A stretch of DNA of 64,000 nucleotides, from NCBI GenBank assembly GCA_963978905.1, contig OZ022258.1:47848591-47912590 (forward strand). The letters run 5' to 3'. The notes below the pieces were generated by a model. The model saw only the letters and a list, made by a program, of their open reading frames with translations. It was not told where the DNA came from and made no database searches. Both the position numbers and the translations under genes were made by a program. The DNA is from Trichostrongylus colubriformis. Lineage: Eukaryota; Nematoda; Chromadorea; Rhabditida; Trichostrongylidae. This document shows, one piece after another, positions 1-10,371 of this stretch. Numbering within the stretch: the stretch's first letter is position 1; the number at the start of each line of letters is the position of its first letter.

Positions 1-509
1 TCTAATTATCATGGACAGAGGTCTCAGCCAAACATTTCAAATCGTAATGGGGGAAAAATTCTTCTACGGTAAATGTGTCTCGACTTTTGTGTCGTAGTCA
101 GCCTTTATCCGGAGGATTGGCCAGCAGAGTGGTTCTGGTTGCAGCATCGCCTTCCCATAGGGTCATCTTTTTTAGATCAAAGCCGTGCAGGCTGTAGAGC
201 AGTTTTGGGTTAAACCGCGATTACAGTGTGTCCCAAAAGTATAGGTCCACCCTATTTTTCATCCATATCCCCAGAATGGACCAGTGATTCCTTTCCAAAT
301 TTTTATTTGTGGTACCTGATCACTAAAGCCATCAAACGCCTGAGTAAAATTGGAGACATAAAATTGCAAAATTTTATTTGCTTTTTTTTCAAAAATAAGG
401 GTGTCCCAAAAGTATAGGTCCACTCAGTCTTTCCGCCTTGCTTCCATTGAAAGGTAAGTTGTGAAGTAGATGTGCTGACGCATCCTTCTGAGATTTACTC
501 TACAGTGCC

Positions 510-786
510 ATGCCACGCGGTACGCATTCATCCGAGTACGAAAAAGGGCAAATTCTGGCCTACAAGGATGTGGGACTCAGCAATCGCAAAATTTATGAGA
601 AAATGGGCTTATCTCACAACTTGATAAACAGCTTCAGTCGCAACATGGACCTGTATGGAACAAAAAATAAAAGTGGAAGACCGCAGAAGCTTTCTGAGAG
701 GCAGAAGCGTCGGATCCTCAACGCTGCGTCCAATTCCAGAAAGGGTGTTTGTCGGCTGTGCAGGGAACTGGCACCTAATGTATGTA
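510..786 (+). pseudogene. Tc3-like transposase, N-terminal half (left arm)
   Basis: The translation starts MPRGTHSSEYEKGQ and runs through a helix-turn-helix region, then a second DNA-binding region around GRPQKLSERQKRRI. It follows the Tc3 transposase N-terminus (knowledge of the family). The match stops near GNWHLM. The sequence then meets the inverted partner coming from the other end, so no catalytic domain follows on this strand. The ATG at 510 is chosen because the same MPRG start occurs in all four half-copies in the window. Confidence 0.85.
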
Positions 787-787
787 T

Positions 788-1518
788 TTACCACTGTTTG
801 TATGGTAGTAAATTACTTTCCAGAACGTCCTGATATGCCCTGGAATCCATATGATGCGTGATGAATAGTATCCTGCTCTTACCAAAGCGAGAGAAGGCGG
901 CACAAACCATAACATTACCACCAGTAAATCCGCGCCTCGAGAAGTGGCGCGGCTCCTTCCTCAAATCCTTCCAATGACTTGCCAAGCCATCGGGTTCATC
1001 CAATTTTGACTTTTCTCATCAGAAAAGATACCGGCAACGCCATTACTGATACGCCGTAAACTACACTAGTGTCAATAATGTAACCCTGCAGGCTACCTCA
1101 TCCCATTGATGCGTCCAGCTGACATTCTACTTGGCAAAATGGATTCGAGCCTCTTCGTGCGCCCTCGTGAGGTATGGCGTGAACGAAAACCGTATTCGCT
1201 CGATGTGAGGAGACGACGTGAGCAGACGGTGCACAGTGCTTTTCGATACAGTAGGTGCCAGTTCCCTGCAAAGCCGACAAACACCCTTTCTGAAATTGGA
1301 CGAAGCGTTGAGGATCCGACCTTCTGCCTCTCAGAATGCTTCTGCAGCCTTCCACTTCTCTTTTTCGTTCCGTACAGGTCCATGGTGCGACAGAAGGTGC
1401 TGATAAAATTGTGGGATAGGCCCATCTTCTCAGAAATTTTGAGATTGCTGAGTCCCACATCTTTGTAGGCCAGAATTTGTCCTTTTTCGTACTCGGATGA
1501 ATGCGTACCGCGTGGCAT
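788..1518 (-). pseudogene. Tc3-like transposase, N-terminal plus partial catalytic region
   Basis: Read from 1518 downward, the helix-turn-helix half is followed near 1003 by a segment starting at the first catalytic motif. It includes DEPDGLASHWKDLRKEPRHF and ends around SRAYQDVL. The first catalytic Asp region (FSDEK) is near the junction. The second Asp and the Glu of the DDE triad are absent because the sequence turns into the inverted left arm. An extra stretch of about 75 bp separates the two parts and is shared with copy 2. It may be an intron or an old insertion. There are several frame breaks. Confidence 0.8.
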
Positions 1519-1996
1519 GGCACTGTAGAGTAAATCTCAGAAGGATGCGTCAACACATTTACTTCACAACTTACCTTTCGATGGAAGCAAGTCGGAAAGA
1601 CTGGGTGGACCTATACTTTTGGGACACCCTTATTTTCGAAAAAAAAACAAATAAATTTTTGTAATTTTATGTCTTCAATTTTACTGAGGCGTTTGATCGC
1701 AACAGTGATCAGGTACCACAGATAAAAATTTGGAAAGGAATCGCTGGTCCATTTTGGAGATATGGATGAAAAATAGGGTGGACCTATACTTTTGGGACAC
1801 ACTGTATACGCTGCGAAAATTCCTAAGTCTGCCACCAGCTCGAGTTTACTTTGCATGCGTATGGATCCAACGCTTGCTATTCTGCCATTGTATATATTAC
1901 ACACACGCATAAGTCACATGCATCATTGTACGCACTCCCAGTTTGACGTGCTACTTTCCGTTCGCAACGCTCTTGTTGCCTCTCAGTGTATGTAGT

Positions 1997-2233
1997 CGGG
2001 TGTGTACCCTTATGTCAGGATTCCGCGCGGCGGCATGTCGCAAGCGAAACAATGCGGACAAGCTGAACACCATGTTTTTGGGTCTCGAGGCGATTACGAG
2101 TCAACTGCGTATCGTGCCCTTAACATAAGCGCGCAATCTTTCTAAGACCCAACTACCGCGACGTGCATAGCTCGCACACACTGCGTCGCATGCCGCTCGT
2201 CGTCGTGCGAAATTCTGACATAAGGGCACACCC
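1997..2233. mobile_element. Short TIR element (MITE) with 8-bp target duplication
   Basis: Both ends carry an imperfect inverted repeat beginning GGGTGTG and continuing CCCTTATGTCAG. They are flanked by the direct repeat TATGTAGT (1989-1996 and 2234-2241). About 235 bp long, no coding capacity. The 8-bp duplication fits hAT- or Merlin-type elements; the superfamily is not settled. A longer relative lies at 5629-5980. Confidence 0.75.
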
Positions 2234-2394
2234 TATGTAGTGGAGTATGATTACAGAATGGCTCTGCTGAAAACAAAATAGCAGGCAAATGTGAGAGTGC
2301 GCACTGCGACACATGTGACTCTGCGATTATGCAAAATCGCAGTTTCGCAAGGCATAGCCGCAGCTCAAACTAGAAAAAAGGGACCCTGATGTCT

Positions 2395-2765
2395 GCCATT
2401 GGGACAGAAAATTCGCATTACGGCGCCGGACATGCGGCGCGATGGTTTGAACTAGTACGTCCGAATGGATGGGTAACGCTGCTCTTTGCCTTACGCCAAG
2501 CGCAATCACTTCAGGACCCTACTATTACGCTCCTCCCTCCTATCTCACACCATTTCGATCTCACTTTCTCCTATCTCACACCATTAGGATAGAAAATTCG
2601 CATTACGGTACCGGACAGACGCGATGGTTCAAACTGTGCACGTCCGGGATGGATGGGTAATGCTGCTCTTCGCCTTACTCCAGGCGTAATCACTTTGGGA
2701 CTCAACCAGTATGCCCCCTCCCCCTATTTTACACCATTTCGTTGTGCGTCAAATGCGGCCATGCG
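2395..2765. repeat. Two-copy tandem duplication, about 187-bp unit
   Basis: The stretch from AGAAAATTCGCATTACGG (near 2404) recurs at about 2590, with GATGGTT..AAC, GGATGGGTAA and CACACCATTTCG in the same order in both units. The copies have diverged by point changes and small indels. No gene was recognised in it. Confidence 0.7.
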
Positions 2766-2769
2766 AATT

Positions 2770-4170
2770 TTCTGTCGTAGTAGCACACACCTATAGGCTC
2801 AACGTTCACAACTGATGAGGCCTTGAAAAGAAGCTTCACCCATCCGCATGTCCTTTGAAAGCTATTACAAAGAGCAAGTGGGTATGGCGTCGCTCAGTTT
2901 TTCTCGAATTGCCTATTAGGTAATGTAATCTCTGCATTGTACTTACTCATATCGTTGTTATTTGTTTCAGCATCACAGTCCCCGTTGGAAGTAACCGTAC
3001 TCTTTGAAAACTTCCGCCTTCTCCATGTGGTAAAGATTTCAGTCTTCAGCAGTTTTCAAGCACGGTTGGTTTCGTAATTCAGGATGAACTGCCTTCTACA
3101 ATGAGTTTGGCCCTGAGCCTTTGTGTATACTGGTCCGAGCGACTACCGAATAAACCGGTACAACAGCATACTCCTGAACTGAATTTTGATAAAGTGTGAG
3201 ACTACGTTTTTTTCTGTTACCCACGTATTTATGTTGCATTTGCCTAATGTCGGCCGCGTGCAAAATTTCACGCGAAAAAATGTGAATCCGGCTAGGATAC
3301 AGCAGAGAAAGTCTCGGTCGTATGGGCGGGGCATCTCCATGGCACGACCCTGCAGGGGGAAGGAGCTCAGAAGCCCGGTTTGTGTCACATAATTTAGCAT
3401 GTCAAGTTTGGCCCACCAGGATGTGGCCAGCGACTTCCTGCGACTTCTGACGGACCATAAGCTAGACAGACAGACACACAAACTTCGATGATCACAATCC
3501 TGTTTCATCGGCCACACGAAAACTTTTCTTGTAGGCGAACACTCTCCAACTGCTGGGTCCTTTTTGCCAAATTGCTCTTTGGACTGCTGTCGCCTACTGT
3601 ACTCTACCTGCGACTAGTCATCCTTTGATTGGTAAGTGCTCCTTGTATGGTTACTGGCAATGCTGACTTATGTGTATCACTATGCACATAGTGAGGCCTC
3701 CCCTCAAGCTTTTTCACTGCTGAATTGGAATTAGGGTGCTAATGTAGCTGCGAGGAGCCATTGTCATTGGCTGTCGTCCCTCATCGTCCCTCATCCAATA
3801 ACTTCCTTGAATAATCGGTTCGTACACATGAGTATATGTTTTTATCTAGGCTTTATTTGAGGCTTTCCTGAACTAAAAGTTAGGCTGAAAGTCTAGGAAA
3901 TATAACGCTGGACGCCGATCACATTGGAATAGCCTCCGTCTACCTACATTAGAACCGGAATTAGGGAGTGTGGCGCCGCACTGAATCGGTGCTCTGCCGT
4001 GCGAGGCTCATATGAACGGCAGTGGGACTCCCGAATGAATTCCTCCCTACTCCCGCTCAACTGCGCCACGCGTGGCTCGTTGCACACCTCATGCGACGTC
4101 ACGTTAGCCTAACACATCTAAGAACGGACTAAAACTGCTTCACCAAAGAAAATCACGGGATCAGCCAATG
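2770..4170. other. Mostly unassigned; one dispersed-repeat fragment
   Basis: At 3190-3400 lies a fragment of the dispersed family whose palindromic copy is at 23.43-23.83 kb (shared words include TTTGCCTAATGT and TTTCACGCGAAAAAATG). The remainder shows no recognisable exon. A possible acceptor at about 2970 (TTTGTTTCAG) is not followed by a convincing reading frame. Confidence 0.5.
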
Positions 4171-4178
4171 TGATTACA

Positions 4179-4339
4179 GTGCGTCGCATTTCCTACTTTG
4201 TCGCACTATCAATGATTGTATCATTGATGGGATACTTTGCTCCATTTATGACATTGAGCCTCCGATGTGTTCCCCACCATGCACATCCATGTCCCATCGA
4301 TTTTCCAACACCAAACGAGCTGCTTAGTCTTGACAGTGA
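4179..4339 (+). CDS. Candidate exon with a transmembrane segment (function unknown)
   Basis: The acceptor GATTACAG at 4171-4178 is followed by an open frame that reads RISYFVALSMIVSLMGYF, a hydrophobic segment, then a short Cys/His/Pro-rich stretch (VPHHAHPCPIDF) ending near LLSLDS. A GT donor is possible after 4339. The paralogous copy at 58533-58642 differs at five places over the shared part (about 110 bp), and all five are synonymous third-position changes in this frame. That argues for real coding sequence under constraint. The product is not recognised. The topology suggests a single-pass membrane protein or the end of a multi-pass one. In the second copy the upstream part, including most of the hydrophobic segment, is lost. 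Confidence 0.5.
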
Positions 4340-4830
4340 ACGAGCGAGGTGACTTATTGTTCAATGATATCCAATTGATGGCTGAATAAGGTTCCTTACG
4401 GAATGCTTAAGGTATTCGTCAGTGCTCGACTCAGCCAGACACGATTCTTCACCTTCTCAGCGAAATGTGAACGCGGATTTGTGCATGGTAATGGTATTTT
4501 ACCGGTCTTCCTCCTTCTACTCTTCATTTTTATATCACTGCACTTTTCAAATAGATCAGCTGATCTTCTAGGTTGGGGCTGCAGTGATGGAAAAGAACAT
4601 ACTTTTATTGAGTAGGACGAACAGCAGCTCACATCGCAGCCGTTTGGAATTTTGACGCTTTTGACGAATTTTGACGATTTTACGCCTTGAAAATAGTGCA
4701 GCTCAAAATAGGCGTCTGTAGAGTGGCCACTGAGATTGCTCGTAAAATCCAGCCGTTTATTTGAGCTATCTGAGCTCCTTCTATAGCAGTAGACCCAAGA
4801 CTGGGATGGGGATTATGACAGAAAAGGTAA

Positions 4831-4962
4831 GGCCGTCGTCAGATTTTACGATTTTGCGACGTCGCACTTTCGCACGCGAAGTTGCGGCATTGCGCAATCT
4901 CAAGGTCGTAGTATCGCGCGCGAAAGTGCGACGCCGCAAAATCGCAAGGTATGACAACGGTT
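4831..4962. mobile_element. PIF/Harbinger-like MITE
   Basis: Ends GGCCGTCGTCAGA and its inverted partner TGACAACGGTT are flanked by TAA (4828-4830 and 4963-4965). Inside are two inverted copies of a TTTGCGACGTCGC-type word. Similar elements lie at 11484-11629 and 63329-63459. The 3-bp TAA/TTA duplication fits PIF/Harbinger (family knowledge). Confidence 0.65.
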
Positions 4963-4969
4963 TAAACCA

Positions 4970-5140
4970 GCTGTATTCATGTTCTTCGGTGCTGGCGGCA
5001 GAGCGTAGATGCGCGTCTCTGCGCCCCGCCTATGCCACCCTGCAACGGTGTTATCTTCTTCTCTGCACCCTCCCTCCACCCTTGCCTCGTTGCCTGTGCA
5101 CGCAGCCTCGCCCTGCCGTCCCAGAGTATGAAGGCAGGGT
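4970..5140. mobile_element. MITE of the 'GGCGGCAG' family
   Basis: A GC-rich block runs from GTATTCATG..GGTGCTGGCGGCAG to CCTGCCGTCCCAGAGTATGA. The same family is seen at 17990-18157, 38790-38960, 59170-59310 and 63463-63583. Its ends read GCGTTCATACT inward. No protein is encoded; open frames across it are by-products of high GC. Confidence 0.65.
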
Positions 5141-5628
5141 GACGGATGGAACATCCGTTATCCACCTAAATAACCGAAAATTGATTTATTACGAGTATAG
5201 GTCCTACTATCGAGGACTTAGTCTAACACCAAATCCATGGATAATATGTGATTAGATCAGCTACAGAGAATGCATCTCGTTTAAAATCCTGATACATCCG
5301 GATACTAAAGAATATCCTTTTAAGGCTCAAGTCAGATATACCTTATCGGCTGTCAACGAATTCGTATCGATTACGGCATCAACGAAATGGCACCGGTTAG
5401 TTGAATGTTATGGCCAAGAAAAAGCACATACACGTTCAGTAGAAATATAGCGTGAAAACTTTTGCATCGCGGGCTGCGGCGATAATCAGCAGCCGTCGAA
5501 AACGAACAATAGAGTGAAAAACATTTAATATGGTTCTTGTGAACTGTGGGGCCGGCTTCTATTTACGACCACGCCACGGCGATCGCATCATGGACCGCCC
5601 CAAGTAGTTTGGTGGCCACGTTGTGAAG

Positions 5629-5980
5629 GGGTGTGTAGCCCTATGTCAGATTTCCGCGCGGGCGCGCGCGGCGGATTACTTGTGAGTGCAACTCCTCGCG
5701 TGCAATCTCTTTGAAGTTTTCCCGATCTATTATTTCTTGATAGAATGGTTGCCATGTCATGCCATTGTTTCTTTTACTTTTTACGCTATTTTGTCTTTTT
5801 AGGGTTCAAAAACTATTGTTTTCAAGTAATGATGATATGAACAGTTATTTCTTCGGAAGACCTCCATGATACCATCTAATTGCGCCCTGAGCGGAACTCT
5901 AATTGACCGCGGCAAGTGGTGCTGATGGCGCTGCTGGTGCGACACCGCAGAGCGAAAATTCGACATAAGGCTACGCACCC
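5629..5980. mobile_element. TIR element related to the 1997-2233 MITE
   Basis: The left end GGGGTGTGTAGCCCTATGTC and the right end GACATAAGGCTACGCACCCC are inverted copies of each other. They resemble the ends of the 1997 element. No clear target duplication is left. The interior of about 300 bp is AT-rich and non-coding. Confidence 0.6.
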
Positions 5981-6112
5981 CGTTGGCCGCACACCAGGAG
6001 TGGATGGGGTTTATGGTATATTTGCCTATTTCAAGCTTCTAAGCGATTACTTCATTGCAGCTGTCAAGGTTACTATTAACATTATCATTATGAGATAATT
6101 TTAGACGACAGT

Positions 6113-7400
6113 GGATGCAAGGATTCGCTCGCATTCAGATGCTCCTGCTGATTTTCTTCCAAGCCGTGAATCTCGTTCTGTTTTTGATCCTTTCAAGCAA
6201 TTAAACGCAGATTATGCAAGGAAAGCCGACCATGCATTACCCAGAAGCGTTAGTGTACACATATCAGTGTTTCACCAGTAATGCAATAGTCTGGAAACCA
6301 ACATGTCAGGACTTTCGATAAAGATCATTTCATTCATTGGTTAAAGCATAAAGTGCCATTTCAAGTTATTGTTACATGGCTCCAACATGAAAACTTGAAT
6401 AGACGATATTAGACAGGGCCTAAGGCCAATCCAATAGACCCCGCCCATATCACCTAGTCAGGCCCCTCAAAGGTAGTCCAGAGTGACAAAGGGAACCAGT
6501 GATTGGTTACGATGAATTAAGAAAACAATTTCAGCAGCAATAATAGTACCAGCAGCAACACCGAGAGATGATATCATTGGATTTCGTGTGGTAGGGAACC
6601 TAGCTTCTTAACCGTTGTCTCGCACGTGAGTTGGACCAGAACGGTTCTCTTTCACGGGACGAGGGCATTAATTCTGCTTTCTTCACTGCTGATCGTCCAT
6701 GAGTGCGTGTCAGGCCAGTCCATCCAGGTCATGTGACGCGAGGAAGCGGTGGTCGCACATCTTCGGGCGTGGCACGATTTACGAGACCCGAGAGCGCGTG
6801 GCGCGGAGACCCAAACAGACATTATTGACGCACATCTCCATCTATCGCCTTCACACTACTTTTTGAATGCGATAAACCACTTGTGACCACATGGAAAGTG
6901 GTTTCAGATAAAGGCATGTAGTTTAACAGATTGAAAATATCGACAAACGCTTTTGTTTTGAGACAGGTCAGATGGTACAAGCAAAGTGAGCGTAAATCCT
7001 ACCGTCATCAAGGATAGGTACAGGATACATTCTCGTTAACATCAAATTGAATAGGTTTCATTTTCGCGAATTCCAGCGAAATGTTAATTCAAATGTAAAC
7101 TTCATTATGCATGATTCGATAATCGGCCAAAAACATTCTATACTATACGTAATCGTAGCTCCTACGACGCCGGTTACTTGAGGTAGTCGCCAAAGGACCG
7201 CTCGAAAAAAAAGCTTAACTCACGAGATTTATCGATTGCAGGGAAAAATCGGCAAAAAGTCACTATCGTATCCCTGAACAGAATCTCTTAAGAAAGTCGC
7301 GAACACCAAAACAGAACTCTCAATTGGATCATGAATGAAACCCAAAAATCAAAAATGAGTAAAAGCGACCTTCATGGGAAATCGTCGTTAAGCATGTAAG
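6113..7400. other. Non-coding part of the segmental duplication, with possible relic exons
   Basis: After an acceptor-like ATAATTTTAG both copies (6113 and about 61405) can be read as a hydrophobic segment (around QMLLLIFFQAVNLVLFLI here). Each copy carries at least one stop in this frame, and most changes are non-synonymous. It may be a dead exon of a membrane protein. At 7199-7330 the minus strand carries a damaged counterpart of the last exon at 62484-62610: the acceptor AG is changed and the frame meets a stop. Confidence 0.4.
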
Positions 7401-7401
7401 A

Positions 7402-7620
7402 TTCTTACTTCTTCCGAATTTCTTTGCTTCCTTTCAGAGCTCTAAAAAAACATCGGTCAACAAAAACTACACCAACAATAGTGTTATAAGAGGTAACCTT
7501 ATTTGGAAGAAGTGACTGGAATGAATGTATAAAATAAAGAAATAACTGGAATATTCGTGAAGTGCTGATTTCTGACACAGATACATATAAGCCGAGACAA
7601 GTGTAGTCCAGCACACCCGA
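7402..7620 (-). pseudogene. Decayed copy of the minus-strand membrane-protein exon
   Basis: This matches the exon at about 63005-62730 with the same frame and donor (GGAAGAA then GTAAGA). Shared residues include DYTCLGLY and VDRCFFRALKGSKEIRK. Near the 3' end most differences are silent (GAC/GAT, TTT/TTC, ATT/ATC). This copy has lost about ten residues of the hydrophobic segment, its candidate upstream acceptor reads CCCAC instead of CCCAG, the next exon is broken, and the poly(A) signal seen in the other copy is AACAAA here. It is therefore probably a pseudogene. Confidence 0.5.
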
Positions 7621-7681
7621 AGTGGGTCAGATCGCTGGAGCTGGCGTTATCCGTTCTATACTATGGTGGATTTTGTCTTAA

Positions 7682-8187
7682 AGGCAGTGTTCGGGGAAAT
7701 TTGGCAGAAAAGGTAAAGAAGTAGTGAATAGAAAGTCGATATGCCCAGTTACAGGATACTGAGGAAAAAACCGATGGAAATGGTCAAAGACCTGGAAATA
7801 GGACCCTTCCTCATCGTTGATCCCGGCGTGGAGCCTTCCCGTGAAGAGGCGGGTAGTACGGACGATTTTTTCATTGACGTGTTGCCATGTCCTAAACACA
7901 AAGGGATGTTCGGAAATGAGGAAGATCCTTTTTCCGCAGTGCGCTCCAAGCCAAAACTGAGAAAGCGAGCCGCGATACCCTCTATTCCCACCCCAGCCTA
8001 TCAGTCGCTAGGAGTCGGACCGAGCACAGTGAGGCGGCTCGAGCTGAAAAGGCCGCCTTTGCCACAGCTGAGGGGCGCGCCCTTCGCGGGGATTTCCGCC
8101 ACAAATAGACTTTCCAAATCCGTAGTTTTCGAGTGAATGACTCTTCTTAGGGATTCCTTATCACACACATTACCCCTAACACTGTCT
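7682..8187. mobile_element. TTAA-flanked TIR element carrying one ORF
   Basis: A 506-bp segment is bounded by TTAA (7678-7681 and 8188-8191). Its imperfect terminal inverted repeats begin AGGCAGTGTTCGGGG on the left and AGACAGTGTTAGGGG on the right, with weaker matching to about 33 bp. The paralogous locus near 63050 lacks the whole segment, so it is an insertion. TTAA duplication is typical of piggyBac-type elements. The termini do not start with the usual CCC, so the superfamily is tentative. A second TTAA-flanked element with AGGC ends is at 13141-13622. Most of the element is the ORF at 7741-8136. Confidence 0.65.
7741..8136 (+). CDS. 131-residue ORF inside the TTAA element (unknown)
   Basis: A single uninterrupted frame fills 396 of the 506 bp between the inverted repeats. 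The product starts MPSYRILRKKPMEMVKD. It has an acidic middle (EEAGSTDDFFIDV, GNEEDPF) and a basic, proline-rich end (KPKLRKRAAIPSIPTP, LKRPPLPQLRG), and stops at KSVVFE. There is no signal peptide or membrane segment, and I see no transposase, protease or nucleic-acid-binding motif. Composition is even and protein-like, unlike the stop-ridden neighbourhood. It could be a captured host exon or an element-specific protein, or chance could have kept it open. I do not recognise the family. Confidence 0.4.
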   Translation: MPSYRILRKKPMEMVKDLEIGPFLIVDPGVEPSREEAGSTDDFFIDVLPCPKHKGMFGNEEDPFSAVRSKPKLRKRAAIPSIPTPAYQSLGVGPSTVRRLELKRPPLPQLRGAPFAGISATNRLSKSVVFE

Positions 8188-8204
8188 TTAAGATTCTACT
8201 CCCA

Positions 8205-8625
8205 GCTAGCGCAGCTTGACGCGACATTATTCCATAGGGGCTCAAAAAGGTTAATGATGTTAGAGATTCAGGCATTGTCATTGATAGTAGACTGTCATTT
8301 GAACCCCACATTGAGTTCATCGCCAACAGAAGTAAGACTCTTCCAGCTTTTCAGAACCTCGTATACTGATGACCCGAACATTCTTATAAAGGCATACGAA
8401 ATGTATATCCGTCCCTTGCTGGAGTAATGGACTGTTGTGTTTTCTCCCTCATGTTAAAAAGTTGATTTTAAGATTCGATGCTGTTCGGAATAATTTTACC
8501 AGGGATTATTGATCCGTGCGTTAGGTTAGACAATGATGCTCTTTTGGCCTGCTGCCAGCATACTATCACTATTTATACATGAATGGGGGCTAGTGTACTT
8601 TGCATGTGCGGCACCTGAAATTATA
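8205..8625 (+). pseudogene. CR1-type reverse transcriptase, C-terminal fragment
   Basis: Allowing a frame change near 8245, the translation gives VRDSGIVIDSRLSFEPHIEF and then ILIKAYEMYIRPLLE. These are hallmarks of the region after the catalytic domain in CR1/Jockey-type non-LTR retrotransposons. An in-frame stop follows at about 8427, after which FSPHVKKLILRFDAVRNNF continues the family pattern. It is a short dead fragment at the edge of the segmental duplication. The larger relative is at 26.65-29.09 kb. Confidence 0.65.
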
Positions 8626-8666
8626 GCGATTCTATATTATCTGTAAGTTATTTAGGCTTGCAGCAA

Positions 8667-9990
8667 TCACACCTTATATATAAACCAGGAGTTTGGCGTG
8701 TCTGTTTGTCTGTGTGTCCACCCGAAACTCAGCATAGCCTCAGAATTAGCGGGAAAGGTCGGCTTAAGTGTGGGTTGGGTGGGTCTTGCTTAAAGATGAA
8801 CAGGTAGCATATGAACCATGTCAGACCCCCCCCCACTGTGGGCGGCGCATTGCGTTGAAATGTTCAGTGTTAGATTCTGCAGTTCGCTATAATTTCTCCC
8901 AGGAGCACAGGAGTCGGGATAAGATGAGCCAAAATGAGTTAATCGTGAGAGAAGAAGAATACTTTCAGTGGGGGGGGGGGAGGAGGGAGGGAGGGAGGGA
9001 GGGGGGGGGGGGCGCTCCACGTAGGTGGTGCTTACTACGAGCGTTATAATTTGCCTCAGCCCAGAGACTGCGAAAAATATCTATGGAGACCAGGGATATC
9101 CAGGCGGTGTTGCACGTTACTGAGGTAGTTGGATGGCCCACCTACAATGGGCGAAACGTGCAAACAGCAATGTTGTGCTCACTCATAAGAAAATATGATA
9201 CCCCCCAGAGCGGCATTGGGTACCGGAGAAGGCTGAAGTAATTCGAAGCTGCTAGAGTGACTAAAATAACGTTATCTGATCACGGTAGGCGGAGGGTCAT
9301 CAGGATATTGATTCAAAATATCGTTTTCTGCTCAGAAGGCTGGAAACGGCTTATGGAATACCACACCATACCACTGAGTGAGTGCCTCCAAAGAAGCTGA
9401 AAGCAGCCTGCACCACCCATCGATAATGATTAAAAATATCGGTTTTTGCGAAGAAGACTGGAAACGGCTTAGGACCATACCACTGAGTGAGTGCCCCCAT
9501 GGAAGATGAAATTCAAGAAAATGATCAGCCAGCCACACCATCAGGTGACGCCGTTGCAGAGCTTCAATGAAGTCCTATTGTTCGACTTCAATCGATATCA
9601 TAGATCTCTGTGTAAAGAGCTGAAAACAGGTAATGGGATCTCTTTCATAATTGCAGTCGCTGAAGTTGAAAAAATGCAGCATCATGTGCCATGGGTGGTA
9701 ACTGTCGGTTCTCGTACGGAGGGCCAGGCAATGTGATGGACCACACCAATGGATGGACACAATTGCAGAACATCACATTCTATACAGCACATTGTATGTA
9801 GATGGATCTCTATTGCTATAATGGCCTTTGTAGTGAAGGCTGCAAATAGACTACCCCTCAGCACAAATGCAATATCTATTGATTTTCGCCAAACCACATT
9901 GCTGTGCAATTTTAGTTTATATCAGTTTGTGCACAGCCTGCTTCGCACCGGTACCGCGTAACGCGATGTAGATCGCGATGCTTACCTGGT
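8667..9990. mobile_element. Helitron-like repeat, copy A
   Basis: This starts A|TCACACC followed by TATATATAAACCAGG and ends with a 6-bp stem / 4-nt loop hairpin (CGCGATGTAGATCGCG), eight bases, then CTGGT. Copy B at 45822-47013 matches in the same order from end to end. The difference in length is largely one extra unit of an internal repeat (GCTGGAAACGGCTTA) near 9300-9480. A 5' TC, 3' hairpin and CTRRT ending are Helitron features. The base after CTGGT is A, not the expected T, in both copies. No Rep/helicase is encoded. The purine run at 8970-9012 is low-complexity. Confidence 0.55.
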
Positions 9991-10371
9991 ATTGAAAAAT
10001 ATCAGGTATTGTCTTACAATTAACCTCTAGTGGGTAAATTTGCCTGGACACCATAGACAACTGCATCATTGTATGCTGCAATGCTGAATTCTTGATCATG
10101 CTACGGAGAGCATCAGGACACTGCTCGGGTCAGGTCACGCGAGCAGGTGGCGGTTGCGCTCCTTAGAGTACCGTCAGTTCACGACGGGGGCATCAGATCC
10201 CTTTCGCGCACGGCGGGACGGTGACCCATTTCAATTGTGCTGACGCTCACTCTATTCAGTCATGCCTTATTCACCTGCTTATCAGTGAGTCACGTAAACG
10301 GGAGAGAATATAGTGGTGATAGGAATTTACGCCGTTTATGTTTTTCATGACCTCAATACGACTTTTCGTAG

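Larger units (their letters stand above)
224..1804. mobile_element. Tc3-like snap-back element, copy 1
   Basis: A 1581-bp element is bounded by TA dinucleotides (222-223 and 1805-1806) and has perfect outer ends CAGTGTGTCCCAAAAG. A second copy of the terminal motif lies about 170 bp inside each end (near 400 and 1600), so each end has the inverted-repeat/direct-repeat layout seen in some Tc1 elements. The inside is not a normal transposon. Both ends carry the 5' half of the transposase gene pointing inward, and only part of the catalytic region lies between them. The true 3' half is missing, so the element is effectively a foldback with arms of about 550 bp. It cannot encode a working transposase. 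Copy 2 at 24752-26311 has the same design. Confidence 0.9.
4190..8235. repeat. Segmental duplication, copy 1
   Basis: Long stretches match 58533-63100 in the same orientation and order: 4210-4490 with 58533-58800, 5255-5460 with 59910-60115, 6030-6260 with 61345-61560, 6540-7680 with 61800-63050, and 8190-8235 with 63055-63100. Divergence is substantial, with many substitutions and indels. Private insertions differ between the copies: a TTAA element here, a GC-rich block at 60.2-61.1 kb there. The duplicated content is mostly non-coding but includes the exon at 4179 and a minus-strand exon pair at 7.2-7.6 kb. Confidence 0.8.

Noticed and set aside
6500..6620. Minus-strand 36-codon frame conserved in both duplication copies (ISSLGVAAGTIIAAEI)
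   Set aside because: Most differences between copies change amino acids and there is no clear acceptor, so coding status is not supported.
8970..9012. G-rich run as a quadruplex regulator
   Set aside because: Low-complexity purine tract inside one Helitron-like copy only, absent from copy B.
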